Source: Haliclona indistincta
Taxonomy: Eukaryota; Porifera; Demospongiae; Haplosclerida; Chalinidae
Length of the DNA: 64,000 nt
Assembly (NCBI GenBank): GCA_964017065.1
Contig: OZ024783.1
Coordinates: 10,057,367 to 10,121,366, forward strand
Direction: 5' to 3'
The position numbers and the translations under genes were made by a program. Below, piece by piece: positions 31,663 through 41,262 of this stretch. Position 1 is the first letter of the stretch, and the number at the start of each line of letters is the position of its first letter. The notes under the pieces were generated by a model. It searched no databases. It was not told where the DNA came from and worked only from the letters and a program-made list of their open reading frames with translations.

Positions 31663-32937
31663 TTACTTGTTCCTGTTACTTTTTTGATCACTGTCAGTTT
31701 GAACTTATTAGTTGTATTCTATGTTAGATGTTATTTCATTTTGACAACTCTGTGAGCAGCATGCACTTACTAGTGAGTCTAGCAGATGTGAACGTGCACA
31801 TGGTCTAGAGAGTAAGGAGTGTTTTTAAAAATAATGTTTAATATTACCGATCATTCAATGAAAGGTTTAAAATAGTTAAAGAGGTTGAGGACGCAGACAG
31901 CAAAATATCAAGTCCAGGTATGATTTGACAACATGGTACTGGGGCTTTTTAGTACATTAGACTAATGCCGGATATGAAGACTAGAGACAACTCATGATGC
32001 TGAAAGCCTAATAGTAGGAGCACGCCTAGTAGAACCTTGTTGACGTCAATATCACACTCACAGAGGCTTCTAGTCCTTTACAACTTACGCTGCGTGGTGT
32101 AGGAACCTAGACTCTTGCTGCCGGTAACCTAGTAGTCCAGTTCACGTCTGGGGACGTCAGTTTTAACCCGCCATCTGAAGCTTTAACGAACAGCCTCAGT
32201 GTTACTTAGGGTATAGTACTGCTCTAGACAAATTTCATACGTCTGGCTTGCGCGCTGAAGCGTCCAGAGTAGAGACAAAACGCAGTATCGATCGAGATAG
32301 CTGCAAAACTGAAGTGGGCGGAGTTAATGATAAGGAGTGACAAGAGGGTTAATTATTTAATGGCGTCTTCAGTCCAAAACGGCCCAAAAACCATGTTTTT
32401 CAAGGATTACTCGCTTCTGGTAGTGTTTGATGCCTATCTAAGAAGTAAGTGCACTATTCCAGATATATACACGTGCGATTGTGCAGATTTGGTATTGATT
32501 CGTTCACTCAGGACAGCGCTAGGCTCGTTGAAAGAAGAAGAAGAAGAAAGAAGAAAGAAGATGAACAATTCGCGTAGGCGGCGATTTCAGTTTACCACTT
32601 TAGAAACGTCTGCCAGCTTCGCCAAAGGTATTTTCATGCTCAGAACAATCGTCTGATCAATCCTAGATGTCTGGATTCTCGAGAAACGCTAAAACAGCGA
32701 AGATCTGCAACTTGCTCCCTGAGAGTCGCCATCTTGATTTTCGTCGTCGAGCAAGCAGTCCCGGCGACTTTCATGGACTTCCTACAAGCGCTTACACTTC
32801 AGATTCCCTCAGAGATAGCTAAAATGCAGTAGAAATGTATAACAGTAAAGATATGTGCGAAAACTCATTTTCACACATGAGTAGCCGCCATCTTAGTTCG
32901 AGGTCATCCCTACATATCATTGCCGATCGGCAATGAC
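31663..32937 (+). mobile_element. Probable body and hairpin end of a composite element
   Basis: Same layout as 46869-47735: the foldback is followed by a body with a GAAGAAGAAGAAAG tract (32530-32560). The end carries GCCGCCATCTTAG, GTCATCCCTACA and a terminal hairpin CATTGCCGATCGGCAATG (32918-32936). A second YY1-like GCCATCTTGA lies at about 32727. Nucleotide similarity to the other composites is limited to these landmarks, so this is a related but distinct family. A 109-codon frame (32327-32656) ends inside; I do not recognise it. Confidence 0.5.
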
Positions 32938-33249
32938 AATTCATGTGAATGTATGTACACAGTTTACTGACATTGCTATTATTTTGTAGCACAAATAATT
33001 CATTGTTATATCTTTAGCTCTATGTTTCTGTTCCTGGTACACTATCAAACTAAAATGAATGAATTCACTTAGAGCAATCAATTACCATTGTAGTACTACA
33101 ACAGCTGTACCATGAATATAGTTTACTCGATTCTAAAGGGGTGGAACAAGACTTTGTTAAGCTTCGGCAGCCAAGACTGAACTGCAGCTGACAGTAAAGT
33201 GTTTACAGAGTCGAAATTTAGGATAGAACAAACTCTGCCTTCAAACAGG

Positions 33250-34172
33250 ATGTCTACCCTCCAAGAAAGTACAATGGATAAAGCAGGATACAACTACAGC
33301 TTCTATGCTGCATTGCAGATCGTACCATCTTACATCATACTAGTATCCCTATCAATAACAACCATTGGTATTCTACTAGTATCAATCTTGCTCTATCAAT
33401 GCTGTAAATATCCTAAACTAATACCTCCTGTGAAACGCATCACTCAGTGGTCGGTAGAGCAAGTCTTTAGTGTTATGCTGAAGAAGCGTACTAACAGCGA
33501 AGGAAGAAAGGTTTATACTGTACTAAACTATGAAGTTCCAGATGGTTATGTACGCTTGCTGTTAGCTACAGTGCTCAATCTCATTGGAGTAGCGGTCATA
33601 AACTTTTGGAACGTTTTTCTGTTTGAGCAATCATACATTTGCAGCACTGATCCAGATCTGGTTTGCTTTCCTCTGGTCAATGAAATGAGTCCTGAATTAT
33701 CTACTCCACCGCTGGACTGCTCTAACAATTTCAAGAAAATAACATCACTTCTGTCATCTGTTACATGTTTGCATACAGGCTAGGCTCAGCCGCTGGATCT
33801 GCACTTGGTTTAGTAACGACCACTGCTCTGACGATTTACATCATCGATCTGCTTCTTCTCAAAGTTTCTAATGGAAGTGGATCTACCAAACATCGTGCAG
33901 TGCTCACTATAGCGATACAGATCATTATAGTAGCAATAGCAATGGGAATTGCAGCTGGTTTAAATTATCTTCAAGTCCATGTCGCCTCAACCATGGAAGA
34001 ATACCTGGTCATTATTTGCATCAACTTACTAATAGTTCTTGCTATATCAATCGGTACCATTTTCTTCCCTTGGTGCTATTTCACGAAAGTCAACAAGCAA
34101 AATAGACATGACGATGAGCGAATGATGATTAGTCAGAATATAAAAGTGGAAAATCAAGAACAGTTATATTAG
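33250..34172 (+). pseudogene. 5-TM family member, divergent, one-base frameshift in the cysteine loop
   Basis: In-frame ATGs at 33250 and 33274; the second (MDKAGYNYSFYAALQ) has the family's ACAATGGA context. Span 1 (ITTIGILLVSILLY), the loop VEQVFSVMLKKRTNSEGRKVYTVLNYEVP, and span 2 (INFWNVFLFEQS) are normal, and so is the loop CSTDPDLVCFP...LDCSN. At about 33733-33742 (AAGAAAATAACATC) one base is missing relative to the family. NITSVICYMFAYRLGSA and spans 3-5 (ending FFPWCYF) then continue in another frame to 34172, while the first frame stops at 33783. The tail is long and polar without RGTSIPI. Single lesion; could be a sequencing error. Confidence 0.65.
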
Positions 34173-34745
34173 TTATATTATTATTAATAATTATAATAAA
34201 CGCTAAATACATCATTAATCAAGGTAGCAATGCCTCAAGATGACCATTAATTTCAGAGCCAGAAATTTGCATTTTGTTCCTGCGAAAAATGTAGTACACA
34301 CGTGCGCGCACACACACACTACAGTAGTAGTTTAGTGTCAATTTGTAGAAGGGCTGAGCGGCTAGTGGCTTAGTGTCAACTACAACACACACTCATAATA
34401 TGCACTAAATGCAGCCAACTGTTAAAATAGCAAATTTTTTTTCCAATCATCAATCTCATGAGTACAATGCCCAGATCAGCAGATACTACTAAACCCACAC
34501 TACAAACAAAGGGTTAAATTAAACAGAAAAGTATTCATTTATAGTTTTTGCACACTACAGACATTCCATGATTGCTTAATCACATTTACTATCAATTGTT
34601 TCTGTGAATACTTGTTGCATTATGTCCATCAGGTGCAAATAATATTCATAATAAACATGTTACCAATATTCATTGATATGAATATGTGTAACAATCCAGA
34701 GTTGCGATAGTCCGCTTAGTTATTTTAGTAGCGTACTAGAGCAAA
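34173..34745. other. Gene-free stretch
   Basis: Short microsatellites (CGCGCACACACACAC near 34310) and AT-rich DNA. I see no gene or main-type promoter block. Confidence 0.45.
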
Positions 34746-35585
34746 ATGGGATCTTTGTTGACAATCCCATGTCCAGATTATGGACTCATCTATCAAATAG
34801 AGGCAATTCTGCTATTGATTGTTTCAAACATAGCCATGTTCATCGGATTCATACCATTGTTCAACTACTTCAGCTGGAGATGGTTCAATTGCTGGCCCAA
34901 TCATCACCAGTGGCTTCAAGACAAAGTCGATGCTGTCATAGAGCGTGTGTTTGATCAGGTCTTGAAGAAGAACGACCAAGATGAGTATTTTGTACTAGAC
35001 TATAAAGCTCCCACTAACTACACAAACCTGTTGTTCCTCACTCTTGTTTTCGTCACTGTCAGCGCAATGGTGCAATTCTGGGACGAGTTCTTGTACGAGG
35101 AGTCGTTTGATTGCATCACAAAGATATACACTTGCTGTTACGGACAAATCCAAAACTCAACTCAATACTTGGACTGCTCTGACACAAGCTATTTGGAGGA
35201 CAACAACATCACATCCGTTGTCTGTCATAGATTTGTGTTCAGAATAGGGCAAGCTGCTGGATCAGCAATCGGTATTATAGCAACCAATGCACTGGTCATA
35301 CTTGTTATCACTTGGAGCCTTTTGAAACTTTCCGATGGATACAAAGGCAAAGGATCCTGTCGCGGAGTCATTACTGTACTCATACAAAGTGGTTCAGCTC
35401 TGATAACATTGTCAGTCACACTACTAATGTGTATCTATAACGTTGTGTCGTATCCAGGCTCCTCACTCAAAAAGATACTGCAAATCTATCCGATAGGCAT
35501 TTTAATATCAATCTACATCTTGATATTTCCATGGACAAAATTTGAAAAGATTGACAAAGTCACACACACTGATAACATTCCTTGA
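34746..35585 (+). CDS. 5-TM family member, outlier type (intact)
   Basis: Intact 279-codon gene from ATG 34746 (MGSLLTIPCPDYGLIYQIEA). Span 1 is about residues 18-42. The loop (WRWFNCWPNHHQWLQDKVDAV) is tryptophan-rich before the family's IERVFDQVL and YFVLDYKAP. Span 2 ends VQFWDEFLYEES. The extracellular loop has a different spacing (CITKIYTCCYGQIQNSTQYLDCSDTSYLEDNNITSVVCHR) with five cysteines. Spans 3-5 end IFPWTKFEK, and the tail is short and lacks RGTSIPI. It is followed 168 bases later by the gene at 35753, the same pairing as at the window start, so the two may be co-inherited partners. Function unknown. Confidence 0.85.
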   Translation: MGSLLTIPCPDYGLIYQIEAILLLIVSNIAMFIGFIPLFNYFSWRWFNCWPNHHQWLQDKVDAVIERVFDQVLKKNDQDEYFVLDYKAPTNYTNLLFLTLVFVTVSAMVQFWDEFLYEESFDCITKIYTCCYGQIQNSTQYLDCSDTSYLEDNNITSVVCHRFVFRIGQAAGSAIGIIATNALVILVITWSLLKLSDGYKGKGSCRGVITVLIQSGSALITLSVTLLMCIYNVVSYPGSSLKKILQIYPIGILISIYILIFPWTKFEKIDKVTHTDNIP

Positions 35586-35752
35586 TATTCATAAACAGTG
35601 CACCACATTTTATAGTAGTACACTATATAAACATGTGATAAGCATACTCACGTGATTCCTATCATGCTATCTACTATACTACATAATGTCAACAAGACGC
35701 TGCTGAGCTGATCTGTGCACTCGCCAGTGGACCCAGACTTGTAACAGCAACA

Positions 35753-36709
35753 ATGGAATCAGTCTTTCCAGGCAGTGTCACTACATATTTCATTGGAAGC
35801 TGTCATACATACAGATGCTACTTTTGGTCAAAGGAAGCTGTAGAGATCACTTTCTTCTGCTTGTTTGTGCTGCCAGGTATCTTTTGGCCGATTGCTTCAA
35901 TGTGCTGCTCTTGTTGGGCAAGATGTGGCTTTATCAAGAAGAAGACAGGATCAAGATGTTGTGGGTGTGGTTGGACTGAACCAGTTGTACAGTTTGTGTT
36001 TGGTAGTGTCTTGGAGGAACACATTGATGAAGATGGAGAAAGAGCTTATACTATATTCAACTATAAAGCTCCTCGTTGGTACAAGGCATTTCTGTTCTCT
36101 AATGTGTTACAACTGATTGGTATAGCATTGATGCAATTCTGGGACAATTTCCTATTAGAAGAATCTCGTATTTGTACCACTGATCCAAACCTGGCTTGCT
36201 TTCCCTCTAATCCTACACTAACTACTCCACGCTTGGACTGCACCAACACAACCTTTATAGAGAAAAACAACATCACATCCTTCAGCTGCTATCGGTTTGT
36301 GTTCAAACTAGGTCCAGCCACAGGGTCTGCAGTTGGTATAGTAACAACCACTGCTTTCATCATAAAGTATATCATCCCGTATTTTCTCCTCAAGATGTCC
36401 AAAGGAACAAGTGGCTCAAAGTGTAAAAAATGCTCAACTATAGTTATGCAAATCGTTTTATCCCTACTAGCGGCACTGCTGACCAGTCTTATGGCATATT
36501 TGCGTTACGCAATATCGTACTCGCCGCTGGAACTGCTTAATGCTATCAGATACCTACCAATAGGTTATGTAATAGCAAGTAACATCATCTTTGTCCCTTG
36601 GTTTAAATTCAAACAGATTGAAGCTGAGACTGAAGACGAAGATGAGTATCGAGTGACACCAATAAACTACCCACATGTCAAATATCAAAAACTAAAAAGT
36701 ATTGACTGA
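35753..36709 (+). CDS. 5-TM family member, outlier type with cysteine-rich loop (intact)
   Basis: Intact 318-codon paralogue of the gene at 985, with the same N-terminal extension, cysteine patch (CCSCWARCGF...RCCGCG) and tail (YRVTPINYP). About 30 residues differ. They are spread over the cytoplasmic loop, the end of span 2 (WDNFLLEES), the cysteine loop (NPTLTTPRLDCTNTTF) and span 3 (FIIKYIIPYFLLKMS), with fewer in spans 4 and 5. Both partners of this pair are open, unlike the other duplicated pairs. This suggests that both are kept by selection. Confidence 0.85.
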   Translation: MESVFPGSVTTYFIGSCHTYRCYFWSKEAVEITFFCLFVLPGIFWPIASMCCSCWARCGFIKKKTGSRCCGCGWTEPVVQFVFGSVLEEHIDEDGERAYTIFNYKAPRWYKAFLFSNVLQLIGIALMQFWDNFLLEESRICTTDPNLACFPSNPTLTTPRLDCTNTTFIEKNNITSFSCYRFVFKLGPATGSAVGIVTTTAFIIKYIIPYFLLKMSKGTSGSKCKKCSTIVMQIVLSLLAALLTSLMAYLRYAISYSPLELLNAIRYLPIGYVIASNIIFVPWFKFKQIEAETEDEDEYRVTPINYPHVKYQKLKSID

Positions 36710-36748
36710 TAGACATTTACTGACCAGCACAATATCCATGTTTATGTA

Positions 36749-39700
36749 CCTTAAAACCACTATTAATTTTAACTCCTATCAAGGTAATGGATAGTTTTTG
36801 GGATGATGAATATCATTAAAGCCCCTGCGTAATAGGCAGGGTATGCTTATGGCTAATGCATACCATAGGTTGTAGGTTAACTCCTCCCATTCACTGGGAG
36901 GGTAATTAGAACCAATTAACACCAAACACATTAGCCACACTTAATCCTTCGCTAGATCCCAAAATTCACGTCGACTAAACTCATCCAAATGAGCTCGACG
37001 GAGAAATAACAAGTTGTAGGGTGGGTGGGAGGATGTTGAAGTAAGGTACAGTCCTTGGAGCAGCTGATTTGGTCCTACTGCTCAATATGGTGGCTGTCCC
37101 AGCCAGCTTCCTCGTGGTGATAGCTTTATACGCATGCGTAGTTGGTCATTGATGACACACCCCCATACCCTTTGCTAGTCGTACAATTAACTACGCTTAA
37201 CTATGATCATAGTTAAACTGCATTTAATTTTAACTCCTATCAAGGTAATGGATAGTTTTTGGGATGATGAATATCATTAAAGCCCCTGCGTAATAGGCAG
37301 GGTATGCTTATGGCTAATGCATACCATAGGTTGTAGGTTAACTCCTCCCATTCACTGGGAGGGTAATTAGAACCAATTAACACCAAACACATTAGCCACA
37401 CTTAATCCCACTGAGCAGAGCTCTCCCAAAATTTTCTCCACTACTCCATAATGATCACATACACCTTTTCCACACTTTCATAGAGCTGACTCTGTTACAT
37501 TAGGTCTGCAACCTTTTTCCTCACGATACGCCATAATGATAAGAGACAAAACGATTATGATATAATGTTGATAACCTTGCGGAGAATCACACTCCCGAAG
37601 GAATGGAGGTTTGTTTGATAAGTGAATACAAAATTAATAGTAATGAATGATAATAAGTAAATCTTAATGAGAGGAAAAGACCTATTCCAACACCTCGGAA
37701 TATTGTTGCTCTTGAAGTGTATGATTGAAATACCTTTCAATTATTTATCCACCATTCCAAATGCATTTACCAACCATATGGTTATCTTTCAGCACAAATA
37801 ATTATAGTAGATTCAAATTGCCCAATCGGCACTTAACTGCTGTCCCTTTGGCAGGAATAGTCTACCCACAAGTAGACTCAATTTTGCCCAATCGGCACTA
37901 AACTGCTGCCCCTTTGGCAGGAATAGTCTACCACTAGTAGACTCAATTTTGCCCACTCGGCACTAAACTGCTGCCCTTTTGGCAGGAATAGTCTACCACT
38001 CGTAGACTCAATTTTGCCCACTCGGCACTGCCCTTTTGGCAGGAATAGTCTACCACTCGTAGACTCAATTTTGCCCACTCGGCACTGCCCTTTTGGCAGG
38101 AATAGTCTACCACTCGTAGACTCAATTTTGCCCACTCGGCACTGCCCTTTTGGCAGGAATAGTCTACCACTCGTAGACTCAATTTTGCCCACTCGGCACT
38201 GCCCTTTTGGCAGGAATAGTCTACCACTCGTAGACTCAATTTTGCCCAATCGGCACTAAACTGCTGCCCTTTGGCAGGAATAGTCTACCACTCGTAGACT
38301 CAATTTTGCCCACTCGGCACTGCCCTTTTGGCAGGAATAGTCTACCACTCGTAGACTCAATTTTGCCCAATCGGCACTAAACTGCTGCCCTTTTGGCAGG
38401 AATAGTCTACCACTCGTAGACTCAATTTTGCCCAATCGGCACTAAACTGCTGCCCATTTTGGCAGGAAACTTCATCGCAAAGTAAAACTAATTATTGGCC
38501 AAGCCGCTAATTTGAACCTCTAGGACTGATTTTCAAGGAGTATAGCCGCCTCATTTTTCTAATAAGCTGTAGTCTGTAAGCATGAAGCACTAATACATTA
38601 AAATGCCATGACGTATTCCCTTGTGTGGCTGAATACCAGTGACTTGACACATCAATAATGCTTTTTTACTCATATCTTTCTTGCAAGAAATAATAAAAAT
38701 TCCTGTAACCTAGCTGTTAGTATGAGTCAAATATCTGAGACATAACAATCTGATGACTATAAGGCTCGACAAGACCTAGCTGTTAGTATGAGTTGATCAT
38801 CCGAGGCCTAACTATCTGGTGAAAGCTCAATTCGACCCTACATTTATTATACCATTATCTATAATAATAATTTATGTACCTACCCTCCTCTTATCGGGTG
38901 ATCAGCAAGTATAATTAGTAAGGTGAGAATAAGCTCATCTGCTATTCTAACAGCCCCTTAGGCTGACTTCTGCTGCCAACACGGCAGACTCTACACACAC
39001 CCATGACTGGTTCATGGTTCTGTCACAGCCTAACAGACGTGTATGAAATAGTATGTATGTGGCGATGGATGAGTCTGCGTGTGTAGAGTGCGAGAGGTAC
39101 GTGTGACTACGAGTACATGTATGCGCGTGTGTGCGTGCGTAGTAATGTGTCTTACGGGCTGCAACAGAGTCAAGACTATTGCTTCATGTGGTCTTGGCTC
39201 ATGAGAAAGTTACACATCTTATTCACTAAAGTCCGAGCACGACTATAGTCCGGGGCACGGACCGTCCCGACTGTCTCCTGATCATGACGCTCGCCCCTCA
39301 CGAGCCCGCTTCAGCAAGCGCTGAAAGCCAATCGCCGATATTTGGAGACCCTCCAGACGGCATCGATGTTGAAGTAAGGTACAGTCCTTGGAGCAGCTGA
39401 TTTGGTCCTACTGCTCAATATGGTGGCTGTCCCAGCCAGCTTCCTCGTGGTGATAGCTTTATACGCATGCGTAGTTGGTCATTGATGACACACCCCCATA
39501 CCCTTTGCTAGTCGTACAATTAACTACGCTTAACTATGATCATAGTTAAACTGCATTTATTAGCGACCACTAATTTTAGCGTTTTTAACGAGTGAGGTCA
39601 CAATCGCTAAATTTAGCAAGCGCTAAAATTTAACTTTAATGAGATTCATTCTGCATAGCTGTGGTTTTGCAGTAACAATGACTGTTAACGAGCATGAATC

Positions 39701-39799
39701 TCATTATAATAGCAGCCAAACGCTAAAATTAGTACACGCTAAATGTCTTTAATCGCAAAACGCTAATTTAAGTGGTCGCTAAAATTACTAGTTTTAAGG
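36749..39799. mobile_element. TA-flanked short element enlarged by a nested tandem insertion
   Basis: The outer element starts CCTTAAAAC and ends GTTTTAAGG, with TA at 36747-36748 and 39800-39801. The equivalent site near 1975 is empty. Its own arms carry AATTTTAGCG-type repeats (39559-39799). Inside are two head-to-tail units with shared ends. Unit a is 36764-37230; unit b is 37228-39558. Both start TTTTAACTCCTATCAAGG and end ATAGTTAAACTGCATTTA. Unit a is an internally deleted form. I see no transposase frame, so all are non-autonomous. Confidence 0.75.
37836..38468. repeat. 57-base minisatellite with two hairpins per unit
   Basis: About eleven tandem units, most of 57 bases, some 8-10 longer through AAACTGCTG. 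Each unit contains two short inverted repeats: GTCTAC-CACTC-GTAGAC, and CTGCCCTTTTGGCAG (5-base stems). 57 is divisible by three, so repetitive open frames exist on both strands, but I read them as a by-product. It lies inside unit b of the nested element. Confidence 0.9.
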
Positions 39800-40187
39800 T
39801 ATCATCTGTAAAATTCAACTACATACTGCATTATGAGAGAGGCACTATTGAGGATATACAGCGCAAAAACAAGATTTTGATTGATGATTGCGCCATTGAC
39901 AAATGCACATGAGTAACTATGCTACGTTTGAGCAATGCATTATCAGTATCTGCATCACTGATATGTCATGTATGTCGTACAGAAATGCGCTTTTTCAAAA
40001 GCTGCTTCGGCTCAGCTGCCACTAAAAACTAGACTCAGCATTATGTGAAAGCTGAGTGTCACGCATGCTAATGTAGTTGTTCAAGATGCTTGAGTGTGTA
40101 ATATATTTAAGTTGCATGCAGATTGCTAGTTCTTGTAGCCCTTACACTGCAGTAGTCGAGTGCAGCAGTTTTGTGAGTGTCCTCCTA

Positions 40188-40286
40188 TGCAACTATATCG
40201 TCTTTTTTCCTTGGTGGAAATTTGAAAAGATACGGAAAACATACAGAGTGATATTGATCCATGAACTTTTAGATGTACATAACTAA
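40188..40286 (+). pseudogene. Isolated C-terminal scrap of a 5-TM family member
   Basis: The frame reads NYIVFFPWWKFEKIRKTYR and stops at 40284-40286. The FPWWKFEK signature marks the end of span 5 and start of the tail. Nothing upstream resembles the rest of a member, so this is a relic left by rearrangement. Confidence 0.6.
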
Positions 40287-40384
40287 AAAGGCATTTATTG
40301 ATAAGCTGAAATAACTACAATATGACACTTGCTGGCAGTCTCACCACACATCACGTGTTGAAGCAGTGCTACACTATAAGCTAG

Positions 40385-40955
40385 ATGGATATCACAGACT
40401 GTCAAACGCTTACCTGCTACTCTGACCTACAGGAGAAGCCAGTGACACTCTTGCTAACAATATTTGGAGTCACTGGTGTAGTTATTGCAGCAACATCCTC
40501 ACTGTTCGACGGAAGACACACCAAATTCATCAAGTTAGCAAAATTCCATCGTCTCTTCACCAGATATGTGACTGAACCAGCAATGGAACACTTCTTCAGT
40601 AGTATCCTGAATCACCACATTGATGAAAATGGTGAAAAGGTGTATATAGTCCTGAACTACAAAGCCCCTCGTGAATACACAGTTCAGTTGTTCATGTACA
40701 CGATTCAGCTAACAGGACTTGCATTAGCTCAGTTCTGGGATGACTTCCTACTTAAAGAATCTTACACATGTAGCCCTAATCCAAGCATTGCCTGTTTTCG
40801 AACACTTACACATCCTGACCGATACAACCAACGCCTGAACTGCTCTGACACAAACTATTTGAGATAGAACAACATCACTTCCGTCATCTGCTACAGGTTT
40901 GTGCTCAACCTAGCCGCACCAGCAAGCTACCCGAAACATTGCAAAAGATACAAAT
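40385..40955 (+). pseudogene. 5-TM family member, truncated, with nonsense codon
   Basis: ATG 40385 (MDITDCQTLTCYSDLQEKP) opens a divergent member with MEHFFSSILNHHIDENGEKVYIVLNYKAP, span 2 (LAQFWDDFLLKES) and loop CSPNPSIACF...RLNCSDTNYLR. TAG at 40865-40867 stands where relatives have Glu or Asp before NNITSVICYRFVLNL. Homology ends about 40920, inside span 3; the remainder is missing. The scrap at 40188-40286 could be the displaced end of this or another copy. Confidence 0.8.
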
Positions 40956-41262
40956 AGTGTGTGATAAACGGCGCTTAGTTTGCTGCCTAGTGTGCAGTGG
41001 TGCCATGTTTTTTTACACCCGCCCACGCACCAGGTAAGTACGCAAATTTGATATCTCGTTAAATCAAAGAATTATTCATATCATAGTTTTAAATGTTTTT
41101 ACTACTCGTACTGTATATACACTACCACTATTACACATTAGGATCACCAGTAAAATAAACTCAACAACAAGACTGAAGCTAATTTAAAGTCAAATGGCTA
41201 GAAAGATGGTGTCCAGAAAGAGCTACTCATAGCCATGATGTGTGTACACGATAAGAAGCAGC

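Larger units (their letters stand above)
34746..40135 (+). repeat. Segmental duplication, copy 2 of the outlier gene pair
   Basis: Partner of 1-2335. After the second gene the match is interrupted by a 3.05-kb insertion flanked by TA, and resumes at 39800 with TATCATCTGTAAAATTCAAC. Confidence 0.85.

Noticed and set aside
37878..38259. Open frames of 80-120 codons with repeated peptides on both strands
   Set aside because: They arise because the 57-base unit is a multiple of three. Both strands and several frames are open at once, so there is no sign of coding.
37836..38468. CRISPR-like regular repeats
   Set aside because: The units are contiguous tandem copies with no unique spacers, in an animal genome and inside a transposon. 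It is a minisatellite.
39240..39365. tRNA-like or rRNA-like G+C-rich patch
   Set aside because: I could not form a cloverleaf or find conserved tRNA boxes. It is part of the inserted element.
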